Part shown: positions 37,089 through 51,573 of the stretch, piece after piece
How positions within the stretch are numbered: position 1 is the first letter of the stretch
How the letters are laid out: every line of letters begins with the position of its first letter
Assembly (NCBI RefSeq): GCF_005484985.1
Contig: NZ_CP027942.1
Location: 1,488,001 to 1,552,000 of the forward strand
Direction: 5' to 3'
Origin: Agrococcus sp. SGAir0287
Lineage (GTDB): Bacteria; Actinomycetota; Actinomycetes; Actinomycetales; Microbacteriaceae
Length of the DNA stretch: 64,000 nt
Notes under the pieces: model-generated
Database searches by the model: none
Seen by the model: the letters and a program-made list of their open reading frames with translations, nothing else
Told to the model about the DNA's origin: nothing
Program-made: the position numbers and the translations under genes

Positions 37089-37871
37089 TCACGTGCCGAC
37101 GTGATGGGTGAAGCGGCTGATGGCGGCGAACTCGACCGGGTCGAGGCTCGCGCCGCCGACGAGCGCGCCGTCGACGTCGGGCTGCCGCATGAAGCCGGCG
37201 ATGTTCGCCGACTTCACGGATCCGCCGTAGAGGATGCGGGTCGCCGCGGCCGCCTCGTCGCCGCGCACGTCGGCGATCGCTGCGCGGATCGCCGCGCACA
37301 CCTCCTGCGCCTGCTCGGCCGTGGCCGCCTGGCCCGAGCCGATGGCCCAGACCGGCTCGTAGGCGACGACGACGTCGCCCGCGGGCAGGTCCGCGAGGAT
37401 CGCGCGGATCTGCTGCACGGGCACTGCGGACGCGCCGTGCTCCTCGAGGTCCTCGGCCGTCTCGCCGACGCAGATCACCGGCGTGACGCCGTGGCGCAGC
37501 GCAGCCGCAGCCTTCCGGCCGATGATCTCGTCGGTCTCGCCGTGCAGCTGGCGCCGCTCGGAATGGCCGACGATGACGTAGCGGCAGTCGAGGCGTGCGA
37601 GGAAGACGGGGCTGATCTCCCCCGTGTAGGCGCCGGAGTCGTGCTCCGAGACGTCCTGGCCGCCGTAGGCGATGTCGAAGCGCTCGGCCGCGACGAGCGA
37701 CTGCACGCTGCGCAGGTCCGTGAAGGGCGGGAAGACCGCGACCTCGGCGTCCTCGACGTCGTGCTTCGCGTCCTGCAGGGTCCAGGCGAGCTTCTGCACC
37801 ACCCGGATCGCGTCGAGGTGGTCGAGGTTCATCTTCCAGTTGCCTGCGATGAGCGGGGTGCGCGTCACCAT
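37089..37871 (-). CDS. tpiA: triose-phosphate isomerase
   Basis: 260-residue TIM-barrel enzyme interconverting dihydroxyacetone phosphate and glyceraldehyde 3-phosphate. Substrate Lys in AGNWKMN (about residues 9-15), catalytic His in [10 protein letters not shown] (about 98-107), catalytic Glu in [17 protein letters not shown] (loop 6 region, about 166-182) and phosphate-binding YGGSVKSAN (about 216-224) are all intact. The ATG overlaps the 3' end of pgk by 7 bases. Confidence 0.97.
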   Translation of the reverse strand: MVTRTPLIAGNWKMNLDHLDAIRVVQKLAWTLQDAKHDVEDAEVAVFPPFTDLRSVQSLVAAERFDIAYGGQDVSEHDSGAYTGEISPVFLARLDCRYVIVGHSERRQLHGETDEIIGRKAAAALRHGVTPVICVGETAEDLEEHGASAVPVQQIRAILADLPAGDVVVAYEPVWAIGSGQAATAEQAQEVCAAIRAAIADVRGDEAAAATRILYGGSVKSANIAGFMRQPDVDGALVGGASLDPVEFAAISRFTHHVGT

Positions 37872-39075
37872 CCGAGTGCCTCCAGTCCTGGCAGGCGCTT
37901 GCCCTCGAGGAACTCGAGGCTCGCGCCGCCACCGGTCGAGATGTGGTCGAAGTCGGCGTCGGCGAAGCCGAGCTGCCGCACGGCCGCGGCCGAGTCGCCG
38001 CCGCCGACGACGCCGAGGCCGTCGACCTCGGTGAGCGCCTGCGCGACGGCCTTGGTGCCGCTCGCGAACGCCGCCATCTCGAACACGCCCATGGGCCCGT
38101 TCCAGAAGACGGTGCGCGACGCCGCGATGCGGCGCGCGAAGTCGTGCGCGGTGTCGGGACCGATGTCGAGGCCGATGCCGGCGTCGCCGAACGCGCTCGA
38201 CTCGATCGCGTCGGCTGCGACGGTCTCGTGCGCGGCGTCGGCATCGAACGCCTCCGCGACCACGACGTCCGTCGGCAGCACGATCTCGACGCCGGACGCC
38301 TCGGCCTGGTGCAGATAGCCCCGCACCGTCTCGAGCTGGTCCGACTCGAGCAGGCTCTTGGCGACGCCGTGGCCCTGCGCGGCGAGGAAGGTGAAGAGCA
38401 TGCCGCCGCCGATGAGCAGCTGGTCGACGCGCGGCAGCAGGTGCTCGATGACGCCGAGCTTGTCGGAGACCTTCGAGCCGCCGAGGACGACGGTGTAGGG
38501 ATGCTCCGGCTCGTCGGTGAGGCGCGACAGCACGTCGAGCTCCGCCGCGACGAGCAGGCCCGCGGCGCTCGGCACGAGGCTCGCGACCTCGTACACGCTC
38601 GCCTGCTTGCGGTGCACGACGCCGAAGCCGTCGGAGACGAACGCGTCGGCGCCCTGCGCGAGCGCCTGCGCGAACGCGAGGCGCTCCGCCTCGTCCTTGC
38701 TCGTCTCGCGCGCGTCGAACCGCAGGTTCTCGAGCAGCACGATCTCGCCGTCGCCGAGCGCCGCGCGCTTCGCGGCCGCGTCGTCGCCGACGGTGTCGCT
38801 CGCGAACGCGACGTCGGTGCCGAGCAGCTCGCCGAGCCGCGCGGCCACCGGCTCGAGCGACGACGCCGGGTCGGGTGCGCCGTCCGGACGCCCGAGGTGG
38901 GACATCGCGACGACCCGCGCACCGGCGTCGAGGAGGCGGCGCAGCGTCGGCACCGAGGCCGCGATGCGTCCCTCGTCGCCGATGACGCCGTCCTTCAGCG
39001 GCACGTTCAGGTCGCAGCGCACCAGCACGGTGCGCCCTGCGAGGTCCCCGAGGGACTCGAGCGTCCGGACCGGCA

Positions 39076-39076
<1 letters not shown>
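37865..39076 (-). CDS. pgk: phosphoglycerate kinase
   Basis: 403-residue glycolytic kinase making ATP from 1,3-bisphosphoglycerate. [10 protein letters not shown] (about residues 18-27), MSHLGRPDG (about 58-66), [10 protein letters not shown] (about 115-124) and [10 protein letters not shown] (about 203-212) appear in the N-lobe and hinge. [10 protein letters not shown] (about 335-344) and GGGDSAAAV (about 373-381) form the nucleotide site. ATG overlaps the gap stop (ATGA). Confidence 0.97.
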
Positions 39077-40161
<1,085 letters not shown>

Positions 40162-40785
40162 TCAGAGGGTGATGAGGCCCTGGGTCTTCGTGCGCGCCGC
40201 CTCGAAGCGGGCCTGCGCGTCCTGCCAGTTCACGATGTTCCAGAACGCCTTCACGTAGTCCGCCTTGACGTTGAGGTAGTCGAGGTAGAACGCGTGCTCC
40301 CACATGTCGAGCATGAGGATCGGCTGCGTGCCGACGGGCACGTTGCCCTGCTGGTCGAACAGCTGGAACACGTTGAGGCGCTCGGCGATCGAGTCCCACG
40401 CGAGGACGGACCAGCCGGAGCCCTGGATGGCCGTGGCGTTCGCCGAGAAGTGCGCCTGGAACTTCGCGTAGTCGCCGAAGAACTCGGCGATGGCCGCCGC
40501 CAGCTCGCCCTCGGGCTCGCCACCGCCGTCGCCGGAGAGGTTGTTCCAGAAGATCGTGTGGTTCGTGTGCCCACCGAGGTGGAATGCGAGGTCCTTCTCG
40601 AGCTTCGTGATCGAGCCGAACTCGCCGGCGTCGCGCGCGGCGGCGAGCTGCTCGAGCGCGGCGTTCGCACCGTCGACGTACGTCTTGTGGTGCTTGTCGT
40701 GGTGCAGCTCCATGATCTTGGCGCTGATGTGGGGCTCGAGCGCCGCGTAGTCGTAGGGCAGCTCGGGCAGGGTGTAGACGGTCAT
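40162..40785 (-). CDS. sodA: superoxide dismutase [Mn/Fe]
   Basis: 207-residue Mn/Fe-family superoxide dismutase. Metal ligands are visible: His28 ([12 protein letters not shown]), His76 ([13 protein letters not shown]) and the Asp/His pair in [14 protein letters not shown] (about residues 158-171). The Gly-Gly before HTNH and the [11 protein letters not shown] stretch look more like Mn-type than Fe-type enzymes, but metal choice is an inference. No signal peptide, so cytoplasmic. A strong GAAGGAGA site precedes the ATG. It sits between whiA and gap, adjacent positions in many actinobacteria. Confidence 0.95.
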   Translation of the reverse strand: MTVYTLPELPYDYAALEPHISAKIMELHHDKHHKTYVDGANAALEQLAAARDAGEFGSITKLEKDLAFHLGGHTNHTIFWNNLSGDGGGEPEGELAAAIAEFFGDYAKFQAHFSANATAIQGSGWSVLAWDSIAERLNVFQLFDQQGNVPVGTQPILMLDMWEHAFYLDYLNVKADYVKAFWNIVNWQDAQARFEAARTKTQGLITL

Positions 40786-40836
40786 GCGTGTCTCCTTCGA
40801 TCGTCGAACGGTGAGTCGCGTACGTCTCGTACAGCG

Positions 40837-40842
40837 ATCCTA
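40837..40842 (-). promoter_or_regulatory. -10 candidate for sodA
   Basis: Minus-strand TAGGAT (TANNNT), 51 nt before the sodA ATG, in the only non-coding DNA between whiA and sodA. The -35 region is unconvincing. Confidence 0.35.
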
Positions 40843-40881
40843 TCCGCGCGGATGTTCCCGCGACGGGGGCTGGATCCCGGC

Positions 40882-41847
40882 TCAGTCGAGCTCGGGCACG
40901 GCGGACTCGGTGTCCGGGATGCCGCGATCCTCGGCCGTCTTGTCGGCGAGCGCGAGCAGCCGTCGGATGCGGCCGGCGACGGCGTCCTTCGTCATCGGCG
41001 GATCCGCGCGCCGACCGAGGTCGTCGAGCGACGCGTCGCGATGGTCGAGCCGCAGCCGCCCCGCGTACGCCAGGTGCTCGGGCACCTCGGGCCCGAGGAT
41101 CTCGAGCGCGCGCTCGACGCGGGCGCACGCGGCGACCGCCGCCTGCGCGCTGCGGCGCAGGTTCGCGTCGTCGAAGTTGACGAGCCGGTTGGCGTTCGCG
41201 CGCACCTCGCGCTGCTGCCGCAGCTGCATCCAGGACTCGACGGTCTCCGTCGCACCCATGGCGGTGAGGAGTCGCGAGATCGGCTCCGTGTCGCGCACGA
41301 CGACGCGGTGCACGCCGCGCACCTCGCGGGACTTCGCCGGCACGCCGAGGCGCTGCGCCGCGCCGACGATCGCCATCGCCGCCTCGTTGCCGGGGCAGGC
41401 GATCTCGAGCGCGGCGGACCGACCAGGGTCGGTGAGCGAGCCGTGGGCGAGGAAGGCGCCGCGCCAGATGGCGGCGAGATCCTCGAGCGATCCCGTCGTC
41501 AGCCGGTTCGGCAGCCCTCGCACCGGGCGGCGACGCGCGTCGAGGAGGCCGGTCTGGCGGGCGAGCGTCTCGCCCTGCGCGACGACGCGCACGAGGTAGG
41601 CCCGCTGCCGCGATCCGCCCGAGATCACCGCGATCTCGGCGCGCACGCCGTACAGGTCGAGGAGGTCGCGGCCGAGGCGACGCGCGATGGCGGCGGACTC
41701 GACCTCGCTCTCGACCGCGACGCGGCCGGAGATGACGTGGAGCCCGCCCGAGAAGCGCAGCAGGGAGGCGACCTCCGCTGCTCGCGCCTGCGGTCGCTGC
41801 ACGCGCACGCGCGCGAGCTCCTCCTTGACGTCGTGCGTCAGGGTCAC
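40882..41847 (-). CDS. whiA: WhiA, LAGLIDADG-fold developmental/division regulator
   Basis: 321-residue WhiA: a degenerate LAGLIDADG homing-endonuclease-like N-terminal part (VKEELARV near residue 7, [15 protein letters not shown] near 29-43, [12 protein letters not shown] near 131) and a C-terminal helix-turn-helix ([24 protein letters not shown], about residues 275-298, in parts). In Streptomyces it controls sporulation and division genes with WhiB; in other Gram-positives it affects division and chromosome segregation. The GTG start at 41847 lies one base after the rapZ stop. The usual intervening yvcK-type gene is missing. Confidence 0.94.
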   Translation of the reverse strand: MTLTHDVKEELARVRVQRPQARAAEVASLLRFSGGLHVISGRVAVESEVESAAIARRLGRDLLDLYGVRAEIAVISGGSRQRAYLVRVVAQGETLARQTGLLDARRRPVRGLPNRLTTGSLEDLAAIWRGAFLAHGSLTDPGRSAALEIACPGNEAAMAIVGAAQRLGVPAKSREVRGVHRVVVRDTEPISRLLTAMGATETVESWMQLRQQREVRANANRLVNFDDANLRRSAQAAVAACARVERALEILGPEVPEHLAYAGRLRLDHRDASLDDLGRRADPPMTKDAVAGRIRRLLALADKTAEDRGIPDTESAVPELD

Positions 41848-41848
41848 G

Positions 41849-42709
41849 TCACTCCCTTCCCAGGTCTCGGTGTCGCACCGTCACCGCGACGCCGGACTCG
41901 GCGAGGCGGGCGGCGAGGTGCTCGGACATCGCGACGGAGCGGTGCTTGCCGCCCGTGCATCCGACGCCGAGCACGGCGTATCGCTTGTTCTCGCGGGCGT
42001 AGCCGGCGAGGACCGGCCGGAGCGCCTGGAGGTAGGCGTCGGCGAACTCCGCCGCCCCCTCCTGCGCGAGCACGTAGTCACGGACCGCCTCGTCGAGGCC
42101 CGTGTGCGACTTCAGCTCCGGCTGCCAGAACGGGTTCGGCAGGAAGCGCATGTCGGCGATGAGGTCGGCGTCCGGCGGCGTGCCGTACTTGAAGCCGAAG
42201 GAGAGCACCGTCAGGCGCACCTGATCCTCCGGCCCGCGGGAGAACCGGTCGCGCACGCGCGTCGTGAGCTCGTGGACGTTGATGTCGCTCGTGTCGAGCA
42301 GCACGTCGGCGAGGTCGCGGATGCCGGACAGGCGCGCGCGCTCCGTGCGGATGCCGTCGAGGATCGTGCCGTCGCCCTGCAGCGGATGCGGGCGCCGGAC
42401 CTGCTCGAAGCGGCGCACGAGCGTGGCATCCGAGGCCTCGAGGTAGACGACCGTGATCGGCATCTCGGTGCGCAGGGTCTCGATGAGCCGCATGGCGTCG
42501 TCGAAGAGCACGCCGCCGCGGACGTCCACGACGATCGCGAGGCGCTGCAGCTGCTCGGACGCGGCGGGCGCGACGTCGACGAGCTGCCGGAGCATGACGG
42601 GCGGCAGGTTGTCGACCACGTAGTAGCCGAGATCCTCGAGCGCGTTCGCGACGGTCGACCGACCAGCACCGGACATCCCGGTGATGATGAGCACCTCGCG
42701 CGCAGTCAC
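41849..42709 (-). CDS. rapZ: RapZ/YvcJ-family nucleotide-binding protein
   Basis: 286-residue RapZ family protein (P-loop NTPase plus C-terminal domain). Walker A is [11 protein letters not shown] (about residues 8-18), the second nucleotide motif YYVVDNLPP (about 28-36) and Walker B-like AIVVDVRGG (about 58-66). The C-terminal half has [27 protein letters not shown] (about 160-186, in parts) and [18 protein letters not shown] (about 241-258), the putative RNA/ligand site. In E. coli it delivers GlmZ sRNA to RNase E, but the actinobacterial role is unproven. GTG start overlapping the uvrC stop. Confidence 0.94.
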   Translation of the reverse strand: MTAREVLIITGMSGAGRSTVANALEDLGYYVVDNLPPVMLRQLVDVAPAASEQLQRLAIVVDVRGGVLFDDAMRLIETLRTEMPITVVYLEASDATLVRRFEQVRRPHPLQGDGTILDGIRTERARLSGIRDLADVLLDTSDINVHELTTRVRDRFSRGPEDQVRLTVLSFGFKYGTPPDADLIADMRFLPNPFWQPELKSHTGLDEAVRDYVLAQEGAAEFADAYLQALRPVLAGYARENKRYAVLGVGCTGGKHRSVAMSEHLAARLAESGVAVTVRHRDLGRE

Positions 42710-44598
42710 GATCCCCCTCGTCCTTCGCCCTCCACCGTATCGGTTCTCAGCGAGGCGAAGACATGCTCGGCGAGCGTCGGCCCGATGCCCTTGACCTCGG
42801 CGATCTCCTCCGGCGACGCGGCGCGCACGCGCTTCGCGGAGCCGAAGTGCTTGAGCAGCCGGCGCACGCGCTCCTCCCCCAGCCCGGGGATCGCCGAGAG
42901 CTCGCTCTGGATCGCGCTCGAGCGCTGCTGGCGCTGGAACGTGATGGCGAAGCGGTGCGCCTCGTCGCGCAGCCGCTGCACGAGGTAGAGCGCCTCGCTC
43001 GTGCGCGGCAGGATCACGGGATGGTCGTCGCCGGGCAGCCACAGCTCCTCGAGCCGCTTGGCGATGCCGGCGATCGCGATCGACGCGCCCGCCTCGCGCA
43101 CGGCGCGCGCGGCGGCGGCGACCTGCGGCTGGCCGCCGTCGACGAGCAGCAGCTGCGGCGGGTACGCGAAGCGCGATCGACCCTCGGACGCCTCCGGGTC
43201 GCCCTCGACGAGGTAGCGCAGGCGCCGCGAGAGCACCTGGTGCATGGCGTCGGTGTCGTCGGCGGCCTGCGCGACCTTGAACTTGCGGTACTGGTCCTTG
43301 CGCGGCAGCCCGTCCTCGAAGACGACCATGGAGGCGACGATGCCCGTGCCGCCGAGGTGCGAGACGTCGAAGCACTCGATGCGCAGCGGCGCCTCGTCCA
43401 TGCCGATCGCCTCCTGCAGGTCGGCGAGGGCCGCCGAGCGCGAGCCGTAGTCGCTCGTGCGGCGCGTCTTCGCCACCTGCAGCGCGTGGGAGGCGTTCGC
43501 CGTCGCCGAGTCGGCGAGCGTCTTGCGATCGCCGCGCTGCGGCACCCGCAGCCGTACGGCGCCGCGCAGCCCGTGCGCCTCGCGGCGCTCGCCGAGCCAG
43601 ACCTCGACCTCCTCGGCGCTCTCGGGCAGCGTCGGCACGAGCACGTCGCGCGGCGGCGGGTCGTCGGACTGGTAGGCGACGCGGAGCATCTGGCTCGACA
43701 GCTCCGCGGGCGTCATGTCGAGCTCGGTGTCGACGACCCATGACCGCGTGCCGCGGATGCGGCCGCCGCGGACCGAGAAGAGGTGCACGGCCGCCGACAG
43801 CTCGTCCTGCACCGTGCCGAAGACGTCGGCGTCGATGCCGTCGGAGAGCACGACCGACGTCTTCGACAGCACGTTCTCGAGCGCGAGCATCTGGTCGCGC
43901 AGCGTCGCGGCGCGCTCGAACTCCTCGCGCGCGCTCGCGCGCTGCATCGCCTCGCGCACCTCCTCGACGACGCGCTCGTCGCGGCCGCCCATGAACTCGG
44001 CGAGGTCCTCTGCGATCGCGCGATGCTCGGCCTTCGTGACGCGGCCGACGCACGGTGCCGAGCACTTGCCGATGTCGCCGAGCAGGCACGGGCGGTTCGA
44101 GCGCTCCGCCTTGCGATAGGTCGCCTGCGAGCACGTGCGCATCGGGAACGCCTTCAGCAGCACGTCGAGCGTCTCGCGGATCGCCCACGTCTTCGCGTAG
44201 GGCCCGAAGTAGCGCGCGCCGCGGATGTCGTGGTTGCGCGTCACCATCGCCCGCGGCACCTCGTCGCCGAACGTCACCGCGAGGTACGGGTACGACTTGT
44301 CGTCGCGGAACTGGACGTTGAACGGCGGCTCGAACTCCTTGATCCACGTGTACTCGAGCTCGAGCGCCTCGAGCTCGGAGCCCACGATCGTCCACTCGAC
44401 GCGCGATGCCGACAGCACCATGCGTCGCGTGCGCTCGTGGAGCGATCGCAGCGGCTGGAAGTAGTTCGACAGCCGCTGCCGGAGGTTCTTCGCCTTGCCG
44501 ACGTAGAGCACGCGCTCGTGCTCGTCGCGGAACCGGTACACGCCGGGCCGGGTCGGGATCTCGCCCGGCCGCGGCTTGTACGGGACGGTGTCTGCCAT
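42706..44598 (-). CDS. uvrC: excinuclease ABC subunit C
   Basis: 630-residue UvrC, making both incisions in nucleotide excision repair. The N-terminal GIY-YIG nuclease has [31 protein letters not shown] (about residues 16-46, in parts). A Cys cluster follows ([15 protein letters not shown], about 150-164), then the UVR motif for UvrB binding (about 205-235, [13 protein letters not shown]) and the RNase H-like endonuclease domain ([24 protein letters not shown], about 385-408, in parts). A tandem helix-hairpin-helix ends the protein ([18 protein letters not shown] and [16 protein letters not shown] repeats). It is 20 nt downstream of uvrA. Confidence 0.97.
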   Translation of the reverse strand: MADTVPYKPRPGEIPTRPGVYRFRDEHERVLYVGKAKNLRQRLSNYFQPLRSLHERTRRMVLSASRVEWTIVGSELEALELEYTWIKEFEPPFNVQFRDDKSYPYLAVTFGDEVPRAMVTRNHDIRGARYFGPYAKTWAIRETLDVLLKAFPMRTCSQATYRKAERSNRPCLLGDIGKCSAPCVGRVTKAEHRAIAEDLAEFMGGRDERVVEEVREAMQRASAREEFERAATLRDQMLALENVLSKTSVVLSDGIDADVFGTVQDELSAAVHLFSVRGGRIRGTRSWVVDTELDMTPAELSSQMLRVAYQSDDPPPRDVLVPTLPESAEEVEVWLGERREAHGLRGAVRLRVPQRGDRKTLADSATANASHALQVAKTRRTSDYGSRSAALADLQEAIGMDEAPLRIECFDVSHLGGTGIVASMVVFEDGLPRKDQYRKFKVAQAADDTDAMHQVLSRRLRYLVEGDPEASEGRSRFAYPPQLLLVDGGQPQVAAAARAVREAGASIAIAGIAKRLEELWLPGDDHPVILPRTSEALYLVQRLRDEAHRFAITFQRQQRSSAIQSELSAIPGLGEERVRRLLKHFGSAKRVRAASPEEIAEVKGIGPTLAEHVFASLRTDTVEGEGRGGS

Positions 44599-44618
44599 CG
44601 AGGGGATGCTCCTCGTGC

Positions 44619-47507
<2,889 letters not shown>

Positions 47508-47562
47508 CTGACGAGCCTACGTCCGACCTCCGACACGCACGCCCCGGTTCGCCCCGGGCGCA

Positions 47563-47595
47563 GCGACGGGGCCGGCGCTCGGCCGGCCCCGTCGC
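47563..47595 (-). terminator. hairpin downstream of dps
   Basis: 14-bp perfect stem GCGACGGGGCCGGC and its complement with a 5-base loop, starting 18 nt after the dps stop. It separates dps from uvrA, both on the minus strand. Confidence 0.65.
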
Positions 47596-47613
47596 GACGC
47601 GACGCCCTGGCGC

Positions 47614-48192
47614 TCAGGACTGCGCCTGCGCGGCCTCGGCCGCGGCGAGCTCGCTCGAGGCGGACTCGCCCGCGATCGTGCCGGATGCGTCCTCGAGGTG
47701 CGCGCGCAGGAACCACTGGAACTGCTCGAGGCCGCGGATCTGCTCCACGGCGATGTCCTCGCTCATCGCGTCGATCTCGCCCAGGCGCGCCTGCGCCGTG
47801 CGGTAGTCGGCGATGACGCCGTCGTAGACGAGGTTGAGCGCCGCGATGTGCGCCTGGGTGGGCGCGCGGTGCACCGAGTAGTCGTCCCACGAGCGGTCGG
47901 CGACGAGGGCGCCGGGCAGCCCGTTGGGCGAGAGCCCGAGGGTCGCGATGCGCTCGGCGAGGTCGTCGACCCAGCCGCGCACGAGCTCGATCTGCGGGTC
48001 GAGCATCTCGTGCACGGCGATGAACTGCGGGCCGACGACGTTCCAGTGCGCGTGCTTGAGCGTGAGCTGGAGGTCGTTGAGCGCGTGCAGGCGGTCCTGC
48101 AGGATGCGCGCCGCCTCGTGGCCCTCGTCGATCGAGAGGCCGGGGACGGTGTACGCGGCCTCGTCGAGCTTCGAGCTGGTGACGTTCGTCAT
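47614..48192 (-). CDS. dps: Dps-family ferroxidase/DNA-protection protein
   Basis: 192-residue Dps-like ferritin that stores iron and protects DNA from oxidative damage as a dodecamer. The inter-subunit ferroxidase ligands are visible in LTLKHAHWNVVGPQFIAVHEMLDPQIELVRGWVDDLAERI (about residues 43-82, in parts: His-Trp-Asn, then HEMLD and DDLAERI). A last helix LEQFQWFLRAHLED (about 152-165) and an acidic Ala/Ser tail follow. Its ribosome site is AAGGAG. It shares an oxidative-stress theme with sodA and the SUF genes but is transcribed alone. Confidence 0.92.
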   Translation of the reverse strand: MTNVTSSKLDEAAYTVPGLSIDEGHEAARILQDRLHALNDLQLTLKHAHWNVVGPQFIAVHEMLDPQIELVRGWVDDLAERIATLGLSPNGLPGALVADRSWDDYSVHRAPTQAHIAALNLVYDGVIADYRTAQARLGEIDAMSEDIAVEQIRGLEQFQWFLRAHLEDASGTIAGESASSELAAAEAAQAQS

Positions 48193-48292
48193 GGGGAAGG
48201 CTCCTTCTCATCGGTCCTCCCCCACCGTGCCAGCGCGGCGACGCGTCCGCTCGGCCTTGACGCGAGCGGTCGCGAGCGTCCTGGGCAGGGCT

Positions 48293-50017
48293 TCAGCCGA
48301 TGCTGCCCAGCGCGTCGCCGACCGCGACGGCGGCGCCCTCGTCGACCCCGCGGGTGAGGACGCCCGCGCGATGCGCGACCACCGTCGTCTCCATCTTCAT
48401 CGCGTCGACGACCGCGACCGCGTCGCCCTGCGCCACCTCGGCGCCGTCGTCGACGAGCCAGCGCACGAGGGTGCCGGGCACGGGCGCGTCGAGCGCCGCC
48501 GCGTCGCCGGTCGGCGCGCCGGTCGTGCCCGCCCGGTCGCCCGCACCGGCAGCCGCGGCCAGCAGCCCGTCGGGCAGGCCGAGCACGACGCGGCGCCCGT
48601 CGACCTCGATCGCGACGCGGCGCAGCACGGAGGCGTCGGGAGTCGCCGGACGCAGCTGCGGCTCGAGACGCGGCATGAGCTCCGCCTCGATCCACTGCGT
48701 CGACACCGCGAACGACTCGGTCGCGAACGCGGGCTCGTCGAGCACGGCGAGCGCGAACGGCGCGACGGTCGCGACGCCGCCGACCTCGAGCTCGCCGATC
48801 GCGCGACGCAGGCGCGTCAGCGCCGCGTCGCGGTCGCTCGCATGCACGACGAGCTTCGCGACGAGCGAGTCGAACGCGGGCTCGACGCGGTCGCCGGCCT
48901 CGACGCCCGCATCCCAGCGCACGCCGGGACCGCCGGGAACGCGCAGCACGTCGATCGTGCCCGGGCTCGGCAGGAACCCGCGCCCCGGGTCCTCCGCGTT
49001 GACGCGCAGCTCGATCGCGTGGCCGACCGGCGCGGGCGTGGCGTCGAACGACATGCCGAGCCCGTCGGCGATGCGCAGCTGCTCGCGCACGAGGTCGACG
49101 CCCGTGACGACCTCGGTGATCGGATGCTCGACCTGCAGTCGCGTGTTCACCTCGAGGAACGCGATCGTGCCGTCGCGCGCGAGCAGGAACTCCACGGTGC
49201 CCGCGCCGCGGTAGTCGACGGCCGCGCAGATGTCGCGTGCCGCGACGTGGATGCGCTCGCGCTGCGCAGGCGTGAGGCCGGGCGCGGGCGCCTCCTCGAT
49301 GACCTTCTGGCTGCGGCGCTGCAGCGAGCAGTCGCGGTCGCCGACGACCACGACGGTGCCGCGCCCGTCGCCGAGCACCTGCGCCTCGACGTGCCTGGGG
49401 TGCTCGAGGTAGCGCTCGACGAAGCACTCGCCCCGGCCGAACGCTGCCGCGGCCTCGCGGGACGCCGCGGCGAAGGCCTCCGGCACCTCCTCGAGCGTCC
49501 GCGCGATCCGCATGCCGCGCCCGCCGCCGCCGAACGCGGCCTTCACGACGACCGGCAGGCCGTGCTCGCGGGCGAAGGCCACGGCCTCGTCCGCGTCGGC
49601 GAGCGGGCTGTCGGTGCCCGCGGCGAGCGGTGCGCCGACCTCGATCGCGATGCGGCGCGCCGAGACCTTGTCGCCGAGCGCCTCGATGCTCTCGGGGCTC
49701 GGCCCGATCCACGTCATGCCGGCCTCCTCGACGGCGCGCGCGAGCTCGGCGCGCTCCGAGAGGAAGCCGTAGCCGGGGTGCACGGCGTCGGCGCCCGCCT
49801 CGCGTGCCGCGGCGAGGATCGACGGGATGTCGAGGTAGGTGTCGGCCGCGGTCGCGCCGTGCAGCGCGATCGCGGCGTCGGCGACGCGCACGTGCATCGC
49901 GTCGACGTCCTGGTCGGCGTACACCGCGACGGAGCGGATGCCCGCCTCGGCGCAGGCGCGCGCGATGCGCACGGCGATCTCGCCGCGATTGGCGATGAGC
50001 ACGGTCTGGATGGTCAT
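48293..50017 (-). CDS. biotin carboxylase-BCCP fusion in the 5-oxoproline operon
   Basis: 574-residue biotin-dependent carboxylase subunit. The biotin carboxylase domain covers about residues 1-450: LIANRGEIAVRIARAC, VHPGYGFLSE, ATP-grasp VVKAAFGGGGRGMR, CSLQRRSQKVIEEAP and FLEVNTRLQVEHPITE. A Pro/Ala-rich linker leads to a C-terminal biotinyl domain with VVDAMKMETTVVAH (Lys near residue 541). This is the layout of acyl-CoA carboxylase alpha chains, but no acyl-CoA carboxyltransferase gene is nearby. Instead it is the last gene of the pxp operon, overlapping the PxpB-PxpC stop (ATGA), so KipI/KipA-type domains may be its carboxyltransferase partner. Confidence 0.9.
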   Translation of the reverse strand: MTIQTVLIANRGEIAVRIARACAEAGIRSVAVYADQDVDAMHVRVADAAIALHGATAADTYLDIPSILAAAREAGADAVHPGYGFLSERAELARAVEEAGMTWIGPSPESIEALGDKVSARRIAIEVGAPLAAGTDSPLADADEAVAFAREHGLPVVVKAAFGGGGRGMRIARTLEEVPEAFAAASREAAAAFGRGECFVERYLEHPRHVEAQVLGDGRGTVVVVGDRDCSLQRRSQKVIEEAPAPGLTPAQRERIHVAARDICAAVDYRGAGTVEFLLARDGTIAFLEVNTRLQVEHPITEVVTGVDLVREQLRIADGLGMSFDATPAPVGHAIELRVNAEDPGRGFLPSPGTIDVLRVPGGPGVRWDAGVEAGDRVEPAFDSLVAKLVVHASDRDAALTRLRRAIGELEVGGVATVAPFALAVLDEPAFATESFAVSTQWIEAELMPRLEPQLRPATPDASVLRRVAIEVDGRRVVLGLPDGLLAAAAGAGDRAGTTGAPTGDAAALDAPVPGTLVRWLVDDGAEVAQGDAVAVVDAMKMETTVVAHRAGVLTRGVDEGAAVAVGDALGSIG

Positions 50018-51573
50018 GCGTCGTCCTTCTCGTCATGGATGCGCAGGCGCACGCGTGCGCCCGGCGGCAGCTGGCCGGCGAGGTCGAGGTCGGCGTCGAC
50101 GACGGCGCCGACGATCGGGTAGCCGCCCGTGAGCGGATGGTCGGCGAGGAAGAGCACGGGCTGGCCGTCGGGCGGCACCTGGATCGCGCCCGTGACGGCG
50201 CCCTCGCTGGGCAGCTCGCCCTCCACGACGCGCTCGAGCGGAGCGCCTGCGAGCCGCACGCCGACGCGGTCGGAGCGCGGCGTGACCTCCCACGACTCGC
50301 TCGTGAGCCGCGCGATCGCCGCGGGTGCGAACCAGTCGTCGCGGGGACCCAGCACGATGCGCAGCAGCAGCTCGTCACCGGGCGCGGGCAGCGCGGGGGC
50401 CGGCGCGGCCTCCGGCGCGACGGCGGACGGCGCCGCCGCCGGTCCGTGCAGCGGCACGACGCTCCCCGCCGTCAGCGGGGCCGGGCCGAGGCCCGCCAGC
50501 GTGTCGGTCGCCACGCTGCCGAGCACGGGCTCCGCGGCGATCCCGCCCCGGATGCCGACGATGACGCGCAGGCCCGCGCGCACGCCGCCGATGCGCAGCT
50601 CGTCGCCGTCGTCGAGGGCGAGGGGCGCGCCGTGCACGACGGCGGCCGACCCCGCGGCGCCCTCGACGGTCGCGTCGGCGAGCCCTCCGGCGAGGGCGAC
50701 GACGGCGGGTCCCCGCGCGCGCAGCACGGCGCCGCCGCCCGCGAGCTCGAGCACCGCGGCGTGCGCATCGTTGCCGACGGCGCGGTTGACGGCGCGCATG
50801 GCGCCGCGATCCGCGACGCCCGACTGGCTCACGCCCATCGCAGCCATCGACGGCCGGCCGAGGTCCTGCACGAGGAGCTGCAGGCCCGGTCGCACGACCT
50901 CGAGCGCGTGCGTCGCGACGACGGCGGGCGGCTCGGGCGGCGCGAGGGCCACGAGCTCGCGCTCCACGCGCTCGAACCGCACCGCGGCCCCCGGCTGCAG
51001 CAGCGCGGGCGGCTCGCGGTCGAGGTCCCACATCCGCGCATCCGTGCGCCCGATCAGCTGCCAGCCGCCGGGGCTCTCGCGCGGGTACACGCCCGAGAAC
51101 GCGCCGGCGAGGCCGACGGAGCCCGCGGGGATGCGCGTGCGCGGGCTCGAGCGGCGCGGAACCTGCAGGCCGGGGTCGTCGCTCACGAGGTACCCGAATC
51201 CGGGCGCGTAGCCCGTGAAGGCGACCGACCACGCCGCCGCCCGATGGCGCGCGACCACGCCCTCGGGCGACGTCGACAGCAGCGCCGCGACCTCCTCGAG
51301 GTCCTGGCCGTCGTAGCGCACCGGGATCGTCACGACCGCGTCGCTCGTCGTGCGCCGATCGGAGGGCTCGACGGCGAGGAGCGCGGCGGCCAGGTCGCCG
51401 GCGGCGATGGCGCGCGGGTCGAAGCGCACGAGGATCGTGCGGGCGGCGGGCACGAGCTCCGTGACGCCGAGCAGCGCCGCCTCGTGCAGGCGCGGCAGCA
51501 GGCGCATCGACTCGTCGAGGTCCGCAGCCTCGACGAGCAGCGCCGTGTCGGCGGCGGTGCGGATGCGGGTCAT
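50014..51573 (-). CDS. PxpB-PxpC (KipI-KipA) fusion, 5-oxoprolinase / urea-carboxylase-CT-like
   Basis: 519-residue fusion of the two subunits that are separate in E. coli (PxpB, PxpC) and B. subtilis (KipI, KipA). The PxpB part, about residues 1-210, contains [17 protein letters not shown] (about 118-134) and [31 protein letters not shown] (about 146-176, in parts). The PxpC part from about 225 contains [36 protein letters not shown] (about 232-267, in parts) and ends [33 protein letters not shown]. With PxpA these give ATP-dependent 5-oxoprolinase. The same domains form the carboxyltransferase portion of urea carboxylase. ATG and stop both overlap neighbours by four bases. Confidence 0.92.
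   Translation of the reverse strand: MTRIRTAADTALLVEAADLDESMRLLPRLHEAALLGVTELVPAARTILVRFDPRAIAAGDLAAALLAVEPSDRRTTSDAVVTIPVRYDGQDLEEVAALLSTSPEGVVARHRAAAWSVAFTGYAPGFGYLVSDDPGLQVPRRSSPRTRIPAGSVGLAGAFSGVYPRESPGGWQLIGRTDARMWDLDREPPALLQPGAAVRFERVERELVALAPPEPPAVVATHALEVVRPGLQLLVQDLGRPSMAAMGVSQSGVADRGAMRAVNRAVGNDAHAAVLELAGGGAVLRARGPAVVALAGGLADATVEGAAGSAAVVHGAPLALDDGDELRIGGVRAGLRVIVGIRGGIAAEPVLGSVATDTLAGLGPAPLTAGSVVPLHGPAAAPSAVAPEAAPAPALPAPGDELLLRIVLGPRDDWFAPAAIARLTSESWEVTPRSDRVGVRLAGAPLERVVEGELPSEGAVTGAIQVPPDGQPVLFLADHPLTGGYPIVGAVVDADLDLAGQLPPGARVRLRIHDEKDDA

Noticed and set aside
48293..51573. Annotation of the BC-BCCP plus PxpB-C pair as a genuine urea amidolyase
   Set aside because: No allophanate hydrolase gene is present, the subunits are split and PxpA is adjacent, so 5-oxoproline chemistry is the better default; the urea-carboxylase resemblance is kept as a hypothesis only.
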